Positions 1 through 8,633 of a stretch of 11,163 bases of DNA are shown in pieces. Source of the stretch: Chrysomallon squamiferum (lineage: Eukaryota > Mollusca > Gastropoda > Neomphalida > Peltospiridae); contig CM022676.1 of assembly GCA_012295275.1 (NCBI GenBank), positions 15,642,622 to 15,653,784 on the forward strand, given 5' to 3'. The notes below the pieces were generated by a model. It saw nothing but the letters and a program-made list of their open reading frames with translations. It had not been told where the DNA came from and did not search any database. The number at the start of each line of letters is the position of its first letter. The stretch's first letter is position 1. A program made the translations under genes and the position numbers.

Positions 1-389
1 TTCAATCACACTTTGTCCACACGGTTACGGATAACATCAATCTGAATATTTAAAATTCAAAATCAATTCAATTTAGCGAAACATTTTTTTTTTAAATAAT
101 GTCGGAAATAACATGAATAATATTTATCAATATGTAAAAGTCGTTCATGCTTGCATTTATTTGTATATATTCGTATTAATATGTGTATGTTTAGTATGTA
201 TGTATGTACGTAAGTAAATATGCATGTTTATGCTTACATATGTATGTATGTGTGAATCTGAGTATTTTATGTGTGGATATCAGCATTAATTATTAAATAA
301 AAATATTAAAGTGTGAAATAACAAAATATAGCTAATGTGCCATTTTAATATTTGACGTCTTTTTCTCATTTTTTTTATTTTTTTGGCCT
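1..389. other. AT-rich non-coding flank
   Basis: No open frame of note and no convincing match to other parts of the window. It holds a degenerate tetranucleotide tract (listed separately) and several short T and A runs. The homology that defines module D begins near its right edge, around 390, so this stretch may be the unduplicated left flank, or a more diverged part of it. Confidence 0.6.
180..255. repeat. Degenerate (TATG)n microsatellite
   Basis: Repeated TATG/TACG/TATA tetranucleotide steps, with two short clean runs (about 197-209 and 238-252) separated by interrupted copies. Interruptions such as TACGTAAGTA suggest an old, decaying microsatellite. Confidence 0.75.
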
Positions 390-1040
390 ACACACACCTT
401 GCAGAAATTTGTTACAGATGAACTATAATGACTTAACATAATACTGTGTCGCCCAGTGAACCGTCCTAAAAATCTTAACCAGGTTCGCTACAATTTTCAG
501 CTGATATCAAACGTTCTGAAGGCCGGAAATAGCAAAGACACATTATCGAACATCATACTTCCGAACAATTTAAACAATGATAAAATTAATGAATTTAGTA
601 ATATTATTTAAACTGGAATATTTTCTTTTCATAATTCGTCAATTGATAATGATCCTGCACACTAAAACTTATATCACATAGATACGACCCGCAAACTTAA
701 ATTAACAGGGTGAATTAATTATACTAACTAAAAAAATACATTAGTCAATGATTACAAAAATCTGATATATCTGGCTATCTGTCGACTGTCCGTTTTTTTT
801 TTTTTTTTTTTAATTGATTATTTAATGTTTTCTTTCTCAATTCGCCTAATTACGTTGATTGATGAAGAGATTTTACTTAGGCAACCACATATAAAATTCT
901 ACCTGTAATACATTCCGAGTGCTATCTACTGTTCCTGCGGAACTGGAACGTTTCATTTAGTCCACAGTTTGTCTGCTGGATGCTCAAATCGAAAATGTAT
1001 CTAATGTAATTCATATTATATACCTTAAACGACTGCAGAT
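390..1040. repeat. Duplicated module D, copy 1 (D1)
   Basis: This stretch aligns in the same orientation with about 9786-10625. Clear anchors are ACGTTCTGAA at 511 against ACGTTCTTAA at 9909, TTATCGAACATC near 544 against TCATCGAACGTC at 9941, AAAATTAATGAA at 582 against 10030, the segment GCAAACTTAAATTAA near 691 against 10139, TTATTTAATGTTTTCT near 820 against 10397, and the motif around TGCCATCTACTGTTCCT (here TGCTATCTACTGTTCCT, about 920) against 10502. By eye the best 180 bp are roughly three-quarters identical. No reading frame stays open across it, and differences include single-base indels, so it does not behave as coding DNA. It runs directly into module A1, and D2 runs likewise into A4. 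Confidence 0.8.
793..811. repeat. Poly-T tract inside D1
   Basis: Nineteen consecutive T. It lies just upstream of the conserved TTATTTAATGTTTTCT anchor. The equivalent place in D2 is a T-rich stretch of about 120 bp, so this tract has expanded or contracted since duplication. Confidence 0.9.
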
Positions 1041-1570
1041 ATAACAAGTAAATAAATCCAAATATATAGAAAGAAAGATATTTCTTTTTTAAAAAGGGAA
1101 CAGATCAGTTTGTCTCTGTCAAATGCAAATACTTTCATTTATATGTTGATTCCTTTCTTTATGTACATAATATTTTGATTGACGCAGTTTAATTGTAAAA
1201 CAGAAAAGCAGCCTATACAAATAATAAAAATATTTTGTAACCAGACAGGTAACTGAATCCAACTATGCACGTTCTAGGATAATGTTTGGATGTGTCTGAC
1301 AATTAACAAAAAGGTGGACACTCAAACATTAAATATGTTAAAATGTACAGACTGTTCGTCCATGCTAAACACATACTATTGGCGTATACTTGTGAAAATG
1401 GTCAGCTGCGTACTTTGCGGTTTCGATGATTCTATACATACCGATTATTGTAGATTAAAGTTAATTAGTTGCAGATACCTTTTCTCATATTTTATGTGCC
1501 AGATAGTTATAGCACACATAAAGATAAGTTTAAAATGTTCGTTTCTTTTTTTTTCAGATATTTCCATATA
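1041..1570. repeat. Duplicated module A, copy 1 (A1)
   Basis: First of four copies of module A. Shared landmarks in order are AGATATAACAAGTAAATAAA (about 1039), the TCTGTCAAATGCAAATACTT stretch (about 1115), TTGATTGACGCAGTTTAATT (about 1176), AACTGAATCCAACTATGCAC (about 1251) and a core at 1338-1373 with ACTGTTCGTCCATGCTAAAC. The right part, with GATTAAAGTTAATTAGTTGCAG near 1453, matches A4 near 11064. A 95-codon ATG-initiated frame at 1290-1577 overlaps this copy. The aligned positions in A2 and A4 contain stops and frame-changing indels, so I do not call it a gene. Confidence 0.8.
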
Positions 1571-2031
1571 TACTTAATGTTGCTTGGACGATACTTGTAT
1601 AACCAGTATAGCAAGTGTGTGTTAGTTTCTTATGCCGCTCAGATAAAAATAGCCTGTTACTTCTGCAGGAGGTACACGGAGGTAAGCACGGGTATTGTTT
1701 ACAACGATGTGAAAAATTCACTGTTAATACAATCGAACAATTCTCGCAGAAAATATTATATTCATGTGAAAGTCATTTTAAAATGTTCTGTCGTCTGTGA
1801 TCTGTTTGCATTTTAATAACTCGTTTTTTTCTCAGTATAAAACGAATTTTGTAACAAATGAATGTTTCTTATTTAGCGTTAATAATTCATTACTAGATTT
1901 ATGCCAGCAGTTTATTACAAAGTTTTTGCCGTGATGTACTTCAACAAACACTGTTACAAATAAACTAATTTACAGAGCACAGTGTGGCAAATCATAATTA
2001 AACAGGAACGTATCCTTCCACTGAAGCCAGG
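1571..2031. other. Non-coding stretch, no relatives in window
   Basis: AT-rich DNA between A1 and B1. The longest frames here (for example 1469-1816) are short, AT-driven and without recognisable motifs. I see no repeat, RNA gene or match to other modules. Confidence 0.55.
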
Positions 2032-2130
2032 AAAAAATACAGCTATGACAAACATTATAAAATGGAGATAATCAAGAAAAGACAAACGTGGTAGAAGGTC
2101 AAAGAGGCCACGTTAAAAAGAAACAAAAAA
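2032..2130. repeat. Duplicated short module B, copy 1 (B1)
   Basis: Matches 6771-6880 in the same orientation. The best run is the roughly 32 bp starting with ACAAACATTATAAAATGG at 2048, which differs from B2 at only about three positions. Similarity then continues through GGTCAAAGAGGCCACGTT against GGTCAAAACGTCCACTCTT. It ends where CAA-rich sequence begins here and where a long ATA array begins in B2. Confidence 0.65.
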
Positions 2131-2407
2131 ATAAAATATTTCGAAAACCTTCTAAAAGCAACAACAACAACAATATCTATGACCTATAATAATAGTTTCA
2201 TTCATTAGATAAATAAGACATTAAAAAAGTACGAACTGATTTATTTATCAATTATTTCCGAAATACATTTGAAATTACAGAAAACAATATCTACCAAACT
2301 AAATTCTTAGGAAACCCATTTAAAATGCACATCCATTCAACTTAAAACTTACTTAAAGACGGAATTGTAAACGAAGAATCGAAATAATGATGTTGATATA
2401 CATTTTA

Positions 2408-2410
<3 letters not shown>

Positions 2411-2443
<33 letters not shown>
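2411..2443. repeat. (TA)16 dinucleotide array
   Basis: An uninterrupted TA repeat of 33 bp. Being self-complementary, it can fold on itself, and its length may be unreliable in the assembly. Confidence 0.95.
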
Positions 2444-2447
<4 letters not shown>

Positions 2448-2655
2448 CACATAGCTTACACAGTTAAAAACACAGATTCCATTGCATGATTACCATATCA
2501 AGACAAATGACAATGAAATATTACAAATTCTCAGAGATAAACTCTTATTACTTATGATCAAAGTCTCAGTGATTCTCCGCAGAGATCTCCGTGTAGATAA
2601 AAAGCAGCCAGGGTTTGTATCTGCACCCGTTTGTCTCGCCAAAGCCTTTCTCTGT

Positions 2656-2700
2656 TCTTGTTGTTGTTTGTTTTGTTGTTGCTGGTTTTTTTGTTGATTT
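2656..2700. repeat. TTG-rich cryptic simple sequence
   Basis: Imperfect TTG/TTTG repeats. On the minus strand this is CAA-rich and translates to glutamine/asparagine runs, which is a composition effect and not evidence for a protein. Confidence 0.75.
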
Positions 2701-2828
2701 TTCGCTGACATATAGTTTTTCTTGTTGTCCGTATGTATTATATTCCCAAGAACCTTAGTGAAAATCGCGGAATCAGTTATACCTGTTTCACAAAGTTTAA
2801 TTTTATATTTATTTTTTACCCGTTGTCA

Positions 2829-2842
2829 ATAATAATAATATT

Positions 2843-2892
<50 letters not shown>
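2829..2892. repeat. (ATA)n / (AAT)n trinucleotide array
   Basis: About 64 bp of AAT repeats, interrupted once near 2841 by ATTATT, a short step onto the complementary strand pattern, and then clean to 2892. Confidence 0.95.
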
Positions 2893-2893
<1 letters not shown>

Positions 2894-3300
2894 GCATAAA
2901 GACTGTCCTTAATTGCTCGTGATATCCTTTTTTTCTGCATTGTCATTTACAAGCTGATTTCGTTCTCATTTCGTGTATCCAGTTGTTGTGGACGAAGTGT
3001 CAGTCTGTTTGCATGATTTTCTGTAACAAAATGTGATTAGTGATTTGTCACAGTGACTATCAGTTGAACAGTCCAATTCTTAATTATCCCAAATAGATCT
3101 GAAATATAGCAGCATACATGTTTACTGTATGTGAACCAGAGTAAATACAATAAGCAATATTTTTTTATTCCTTATTTACCTCTGAGTTATTAGCCTATGC
3201 TTAACATGTTAAGGTGTATAGTTTACTCAAAGGCCTACCAGACATTAATTTGCCTCTATTAATGGGTGTCATTTTTGTTTCTCTTCTTTTCATTTTTTGT

Positions 3301-3303
<3 letters not shown>

Positions 3304-3331
<28 letters not shown>

Positions 3332-3384
3332 GTTGTGTGTAATTTTGTTTCGTTGTTTTTGTTTTTTTTTTCTTTTTTTCTTAT
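3304..3384. repeat. Poly-T tract with T-rich extension
   Basis: Twenty-eight consecutive T at 3304-3331, then GTTGTGTG and further T-rich sequence to about 3384. If read on the minus strand it is a poly-A, as would end a retroposed copy in that orientation. I see no recognisable element body or target-site duplication next to it. Confidence 0.85.
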
Positions 3385-3539
3385 CAAGTCATATACCATT
3401 AGATTATTTATCTCGAAAAACGTATAAAACGACCTTTCAGTCATGTTTCTCTCAGATTTCGTTACCAAGTTATAAAACAATAGATTCAGTGGTTGTCATC
3501 TTGGATTTCTCCTCATAACACAAATTGCGCAAAACGAGG

Positions 3540-4696
3540 TTGCATAATTATTTCTGGTGGATTATTTTTCTTGTTGACAAAAATTGTCTGCACGTGGAAA
3601 CGTGACACAAGTCATTTATCTGGCAAGTCACGGTTCTTCGCATCACAGAGATGAAAGTCAGACAAAAATTATGGAGAAACAGTGCTACTGGTTTCCAGGA
3701 AGTACAAATATTTATTATATTTACTTGATTGTACATGGCTTTTTTTGTATTTTCTTTTTAATATATATTTTATTATTTTATTCTTTGGCTGTGTAACTTA
3801 AGGTGTACAATTTTAAAGCAGTAAAAGAAAAAAATCAACTAGAGGAGTATAACTGACAATCTCAAGAATAAATGAGAAAGAATACTTCAAATTACAATAT
3901 AGTAGGATTAAATTTCATTAGCGGTCAAATTCCCTAAGAAAAGTAATAACATACTTTTAACTTCACCATATTAGATTTTAGAAGTATTACAACCATGAAG
4001 TAAAATTACATAAACTCTATTCAGGAGTTGTGTAACCTCATGCATTTGTACGTATTAAATCACTAAAACTGTCAAAATGAACATTTTAAGGTCAGGATTT
4101 CCACTTTAAGTGTATTTTACTATTAAACTCCAAATGCTATAGATTCTGGACATTTTATATCTTGAGGTCATTTCAGTGTGTCATCGGTAACAAAGTCAAA
4201 TTGAAGATCAATCAAAAATTTCAAATGTTCTAAAATTTAGTTATATATGGTAAGGAAATAATGGCGATTTCGAATCCCAATCAAATTTGCTTTCCAACGA
4301 AAATGTTTGATCAAAATATTCTCACTGATTAACAGGGTTTGAAAAGTTGGAGCCACGCTTATTTGTGGCAAAGGTGTCAAAATTCGAGGTCTAATAATAT
4401 TAAGTAAATGTTTTAAAATTTCTCCAAATATACAACAAATTTTATCAGTGAATTGTTTCTTGACGCTGTTTTAATTATTATTCAATTCACGATCTTCATT
4501 TTAAAACATATTTTTGTTGTCTCGTTGATTGCGTGATCTGAAAAAATGAACACTAATACAAAGAAATTCAAACAATGTTATTCTTGGAATTGTGCTACGA
4601 TTTGCTCTTCTAAAGAAATATTATAGTCGGATAAATATTAGATGTCTTCCAAAATTTACTGTATGTATCTGATTTTATTATTATTATTATTATTAT

Positions 4697-4731
<35 letters not shown>

Positions 4732-4740
4732 TCATTCAGT
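3540..4740. repeat. Duplicated module C, copy 1 (C1)
   Basis: Aligns collinearly with 7205-8285. Anchors are GGAAACGTGACACAAG (3596) against GAAAACGTGACTGAAG (7244), AAAGTCAGACAAAAATTATG (3653) against AAAGTCAAGTAAAAAATATA (7294), TCTCAAGAATAAA (3861 against 7485), GTGTATTTTACTATTAAACT (4111) against GTGTATTTTACTATAAAACT (7652), CTTTCCAACGAAAATGTTT (about 4291) against CTTTCCAACAAAACATTTT, and an exact 23-bp match at 4477-4499 against 7987-8009. The right end in both copies is a TTA array. C2 carries a frame open over some 190 codons with one stop, but this copy has a TAA inside the best-matching anchor and other breaks, which argues against a shared protein. Confidence 0.8.
4675..4731. repeat. 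Compound (TTA)8(GTA)11 array
   Basis: Eight perfect TTA units (4675-4698) abut eleven perfect GTA units (4699-4731) with no spacer and no interruptions. A TTA array sits at the equivalent place in C2 with a different length and a different partner repeat. Confidence 0.97.
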
Positions 4741-4769
4741 ATTCAGTATGTCACTCTTAATAACTTAAT

Positions 4770-5335
4770 AAAATGACATATCTGAAAGAAGTAAATAAAT
4801 CTAAATACATGCAAAGAAAGACATCTCTTATTTTAAAACTAAACACATTAATTTGCCTCTATCAAACGCAATTACTTTGATTTAGACTCCGATTCTTATA
4901 TTTATAGACATAATACGTTGGCTAAGTTTAATTTTGTAATCAGACAGCTAAATGAATCCAAATATGCACACTGTAGGATTATTTTAGATACAACTGTTTC
5001 ACAATTCATAAAGGGACATATACAGAACATAAAAAGTGTAAGTGCATCGATTGTTTGTCGCAGTCTAAACAAATTTTAGCTAAGTTAATACAAGTGTCCG
5101 CATGGTTCACAATTAAGTAAAGTGTAGCCAGACATTAAGTATATTAAAATGTATCAACTGTTCGTCTATGCTAAACACACAACAGTCGTATGCACTTGTG
5201 TAACACATTTTTGAAGGTTCGTTTGTAAGTGAATAAAATAGGGACTGATGATAATATTAGTTATTTTCTTATTTTCATGTGGAAATTGGTTCGTTTCGTA
5301 TTTTAAGATATTGATGATTCTGTATAGGAAACACG
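4770..5335. repeat. Duplicated module A, copy 2 (A2)
   Basis: Matches A1 and A4 along its length. Landmarks are GAAGTAAATAAATCTAAATA (about 4788), TCTATCAAACGCAATTACTT (4859), AGCTAAATGAATCCAAATAT (about 4946), AACTGTTTCACAATTCATAA (about 4991) and the core at 5144-5178 with AACTGTTCGTCTATGCTAAA. Similarity to A4 continues through ACATTTTTGAAGGTTCGTTT (5205) to about GATGATTCTGTATAGG (5312). About 110 bp around 5020-5130 are absent from A4, so an insertion here or a deletion there separates them. It follows C1 after the TTA/GTA array. Confidence 0.75.
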
Positions 5336-5616
5336 ACCAAATTGCGACAGTTTTTAGCATTTTAACTTTTAATTCAAACACAAATCGGAAAACAAACCCT
5401 CATAGTCGTCCAAAACAATATTTCATTATTTAACATCGTTACTAATATTTGAAATATCCTGATTTGTTATAGTCTTTCGGTTATTATTGGTTTAAGATAG
5501 ATTCTCAAACTGCCCCAAACTACCGCGGCTATGAGATATACATATTCATACACACATAAATGCTCTGAAATAAGAAAACAAGTTATAGGTATTTTTCTTA
5601 ATTTCTAAATATAACT

Positions 5617-5700
5617 TTTATTTATTTATTTATTTATTTATGTATCTATTTATGTATCTAATGTTTTATTTATTTATTTATTTATTCATTTACATATTTT
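5617..5700. repeat. Imperfect (TTTA)n microsatellite
   Basis: A clean TTTA run at about 5617-5640, an interruption with TGTATCTA steps, and a second run at about 5665-5685. The repeat decays to the right. Confidence 0.9.
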
Positions 5701-5776
5701 ATTTTCCTTTATTTTATTTAATTTTTCCCCACTTACAAAGGTAAACAAATAATAATAAAATAAAATAAAGTAAAAT
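5701..5776. repeat. AT-rich inverted repeat
   Basis: The 18-bp arms at 5701-5718 and 5759-5776 are reverse complements with one mismatch, separated by 40 bp. Both arms are low-complexity TTTTA/TAAAA sequence, so the pairing may simply reflect composition. No terminator or transposon end can be claimed. Confidence 0.5.
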
Positions 5777-6239
5777 AATATCTAGACACACTCAGACGGA
5801 AATAAATGTAAAAGATAAAGGCCTTAGCAACGTTTGGTAAGTTTTGAGACAGCTTGAAATAATGTATTATACGTAAAATAAATACACTCAAATAAGTAAA
5901 CAACAAGAAGTACAACCAAGGCCAGACTTTCAGCCTGTAATAAGTCAAAAGTTGATGATTTGTAGTTGGAAATTTCTTCTTATTTTGTTCAGCAAGCTGG
6001 GAGGCCAATTTTCTTAGCCTGTTATGATAGAATAGGCGATGTTGTGAGTGTATATTCACATAGTTTCCCCTTCCTATGCCTCTGTGATAATGTACCCATG
6101 CATTACAGTTTTGTGGAAAATATTTTAACACTAGCACGTCAGCGATAGATCTTGTTAATCAAAAACAATAAGAACTCAAAATAGGAAAGTAAATCATTTC
6201 TACTCGCGTATTTGTTAGATGTCCTAACCTGACCCATAA

Positions 6240-6460
6240 CAGTAACAGCTCAATAACAATAACACTGATAAAGACAGCAGCAACAAGAACAATACAACAA
6301 CAACAACTACTACTTATACTACTGCTACTAGACTACTACTAATAATAATACTAACAAGAAGAAGACAAAGAAGCAGGAGGACAATACAACAACAACAACA
6401 ACGATGATGCTGATAATAATAATCATAATAATAAAAAGAACAACAACAACAATAGAGATA
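6240..6460. repeat. CAA/ACT/GAA-rich cryptic simple sequence
   Basis: A purine-biased mixture of short CAA, ACT, AAG and AAT runs on the plus strand, with almost no T-rich blocks. Clean stretches include CAACAACAACAAC near 6386. It resembles overlapping decayed trinucleotide arrays. Confidence 0.8.
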
Positions 6461-6661
6461 ATCAGATACATTTAAATCTTTGAAAGTTAACTTGTTCATC
6501 TTCTTCCTCTTTCTCAGTTACTGTTACACAGGACTGAACAACGTTTATCGACACACCAGTGAAACATGCGCTATGAAAATTGTGTGAAGCACATTCAAAC
6601 GAAATTAAAATTGTGAGCCGAGAGGGAGGTAACAGATATTTCAGAAAATTAAATAGCACAT

Positions 6662-6710
6662 AATAATATTCATAATGATAATAACAACAACAGCAACAAC
6701 ATAATAGTGT
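6662..6710. repeat. Short AAT/CAA simple sequence
   Basis: Interrupted AATAATATTCATAATGATAA steps followed by CAACAACAGCAACAAC. A smaller version of the tract at 6240-6460. Confidence 0.75.
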
Positions 6711-6770
6711 GTATTCGTCATTTCTTAAAGATAATCAGAATTATTCAGATCTAAAGCATAGTTTTAGTTA

Positions 6771-6880
6771 TACAAAATACAACATATAACAAACATTATA
6801 ATATAGAGATAATGAAGAAAATATATTTAAAAAAATGCCTTTCGGTCAAAACGTCCACTCTTACAAAAATAAACAAACTA
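6771..6880. repeat. Duplicated short module B, copy 2 (B2)
   Basis: Second copy of B, aligned with 2032-2130. ACAAACATTATAATATAG at 6789 matches 2048, and GGTCAAAACGTCCACTCTT at about 6844 matches the B1 equivalent. A long trinucleotide array follows within 20 bp. Confidence 0.65.
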
Positions 6881-6895
6881 GTAATAATGATGATG

Positions 6896-6897
<2 letters not shown>

Positions 6898-6947
<50 letters not shown>

Positions 6948-6949
6948 TA

Positions 6950-7017
<68 letters not shown>
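6898..7017. repeat. Compound (ATA)n(TAG)n array
   Basis: About 49 bp of perfect ATA repeats to 6946, a TTAT step, then about 68 bp of perfect TAG repeats from 6950 to 7017. The organisation resembles the TTA/GTA array at 4675-4731 but is longer. The long isoleucine, valine or tyrosine runs in its translations are artefacts of the repeat. Confidence 0.97.
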
Positions 7018-7204
7018 ATATAGATAACAAAATTTCAAATGATAAATTTTTGCTTGATGTGTTTCTATATCAGCACCAAGGACCACAGCAACAAGAATAA
7101 TAATTAAAAAATAAAATAAGAATAGTAAATACGTCATATAATTATAATCTCTTTAAACTGTTTTATTGTGGTTGAACTCTTTCCAAATGACATTTTTTTT
7201 GCCC

Positions 7205-8158
7205 CTGTTTAATAATCGCGTTAACAAAAACATCATCTGCTCCTGAAAACGTGACTGAAGTTCTCCGGTCCATAGGTGTCATTTTACAGGGGTCAAAGTC
7301 AAGTAAAAAATATAAAGAAACCGTACAACTTTTTATGGGCAAATAAACCTACTGATATTGCTTATTTGTTTGATGCTATCTTGTATTTTGTAAATTTTAA
7401 AATGTCATTTATTGTGTGGCGGTGTGATATAATATGTACAGACACCGGTAAGAAAGATACAGCTAGAGGATCACATGTACTACTCTCAAGAATAAACAAC
7501 AAGAACTCAGCGTCCGAAAAAATAATTAAAACCTATAACTTAGTTTTTATACTCTTAGTTTTTAACCTTATTACAGCCTTGTTCATTTCTGAATTATTTA
7601 ATCTGTAAATGTGTGAAAATGGGTATTTTGTGGTCATCATGCCCATTTTAGGTGTATTTTACTATAAAACTCCAAATATTTCATTTGGTGTTGTAAATAA
7701 CACTTTGAACTTTAATTCTCACTTACGGTCATTTCAAGGTCAAACAAAAGGTGAAAATATTCCAAAATATAGTTGCAGTCCTAGTGGCACATTTGGAATC
7801 CTTAGCAAAATTATCTTTCCAACAAAACATTTTCATAAACAAGAATCAATTTGAAAATAATGGCAATTATGCACGATTGTGCCAAAATCTCAAAATTCGA
7901 AAGCGAATAATGTTAAGCCTATGATACCGATATCATCTAACATACATACTTTCTGCTGTGATTTTTTTGTCTACGCAGACTGAGCAATTATTCAATTCAC
8001 GATCTTCATATTTCCATGCCTTACTGATTCACAATTTTAAATAAAGTGCATTCAAAGAAGCAGCTATTCTTGGCGTTTTGCTATGATTTGTACTATTAAA
8101 ACAAATATAATTGTCAGTACACTATTAAATTTAATCTAGAACTTACTCTGTGTGCGTC

Positions 8159-8256
<98 letters not shown>

Positions 8257-8285
8257 CTACTACTACTGCTACTACTATTATTTAT
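7205..8285. repeat. Duplicated module C, copy 2 (C2)
   Basis: Collinear with C1 at 3540-4740, with the anchors given there. Between the anchors the two copies differ by many substitutions and indels. The plus-strand frame from 7276 to 7854 has only one stop (TAA at 7606-7608), which is long for such AT-rich DNA. Its first codon is GTG right after an in-frame TAG, and no domain is recognisable. The C1 equivalent is interrupted. I treat it as an unexplained open stretch, not a gene. Confidence 0.8.
8161..8277. repeat. (TTA)31 array with CTA-rich tail
   Basis: Thirty-one uninterrupted TTA units (8161-8253) followed by an imperfect ACT/CTA run to about 8277. It occupies the same place in C2 as the (TTA)8(GTA)11 array in C1. 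Lack of interruptions suggests recent expansion. Confidence 0.97.
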
Positions 8286-8299
8286 TTCATTCTTAATAA

Positions 8300-8510
8300 C
8301 AATATACATACAAATAAAATGACATACCTGAAATGACTGTAGGTATAAAAAGTAAAACAATCCATATATTTGGAAAGAAAAACATTTCTTAATTAAGAAC
8401 TGTCTACATCAGTCTGTCTGCATCAAACACTACTACTTTAATTCAGATGCTTATTGCTAGCTTTATATACATTGCACGTTGACTGACGCAGTTTATTTGG
8501 TAATCGTACA
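8300..8510. repeat. Duplicated module A, copy 3 (A3), truncated
   Basis: It begins after the C2 array with AATAAAATGACATACCTGAA (8313), which matches AATAAAATGACATATCTGAA of A2 at about 4768. It then follows A through TCTGCATCAAACACTACTAC (8417) and TTGACTGACGCAGTTTATTT (8479), the latter closest to A1 (TTGATTGACGCAGTTTAATT). Similarity is lost soon after GGTAATCG at about 8500. The conserved core present in the other three copies is missing, and a poly-A tract lies about 60 bp past the break. Confidence 0.75.
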
Positions 8511-8562
8511 CCTGTTTGTTACTAGTAGCTGAACTGTAACGTTTGACAGATGAGATAAATTT

Positions 8563-8592
8563 AAAAAAAAAAAATAAAAAAAAAAAAAAAAA
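8563..8592. repeat. Poly-A tract
   Basis: Twelve A, one T, then seventeen A. It sits downstream of the point where A3 loses similarity to its relatives, so it might mark the 3' end of a small retroposed insertion. No matching target-site duplication was found by eye. Confidence 0.9.
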
Positions 8593-8633
8593 GTGACATT
8601 GTCAAGAATAGCGAAGGGAACCTATCTTTGTGG

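Larger units (their letters stand above)
2131..3539. other. Non-coding stretch with several simple repeats
   Basis: Separates B1 from C1. The equivalent interval between B2 and C2 is only about 330 bp and is largely microsatellite, so about 1.1 kb here is extra. It holds a (TA)n array, a TTG-rich tract, an ATA array and poly-T (each listed). The part at about 2560-2650 has visibly more G and C than its surroundings. Apart from these I recognise nothing. Confidence 0.6.
5336..6770. other. Non-coding stretch with simple repeats and one long chance-like frame
   Basis: Separates A2 from B2 and has no clear relatives in the window. It includes TTTA repeats (5617-5700), an AT-rich inverted repeat (5701-5776), and CAA/ACT/GAA-rich simple sequence (6240-6460 and 6660-6710). 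A minus-strand frame of 134 codons at 5733-6137 begins with GTG and contains no ATG at all, so it cannot be a standard complete eukaryotic gene. A plus-strand frame at 5966-6148 overlaps it and begins with TTG. No domain is recognisable in either. Confidence 0.55.

Noticed and set aside
483-492. tRNA B-box-like GGTTCG
   Set aside because: No A-box at the right distance and no cloverleaf could be drawn. The similar motifs near 5217 and 11084 also fail.
1290-1577. ATG-initiated 95-codon frame with several cysteines in A1
   Set aside because: The aligned A2 and A4 copies have stops and indels in the same place, so the frame is not conserved and the cysteine spacing matches no family I recognise.
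3259-3480. Lysine-rich minus-strand frame
   Set aside because: It is produced by the poly-T and T-rich tract and has no independent evidence.
3584-3796. Plus-strand frame in C1 opposite the long frame of C2
   Set aside because: The two frames lie over homologous DNA, but their proteins are much less alike than the DNA, the opposite of what protein-level selection would give.
5733-6137. Minus-strand frame of 134 codons, longest in the window
   Set aside because: It starts with GTG, contains no ATG, has no recognisable domain, and its C-terminal half is AT-driven hydrophobic/aromatic sequence. It could only be an internal exon, for which there is no firm evidence.
6796-7137. Frame with a long tyrosine run (minus) and isoleucine/valine runs (plus)
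   Set aside because: These are translations of the ATA/TAG array.
8136-8360. Minus-strand frame with a long asparagine run
   Set aside because: This is the translation of the (TTA)31 array, with short non-repetitive ends and no supporting signal.
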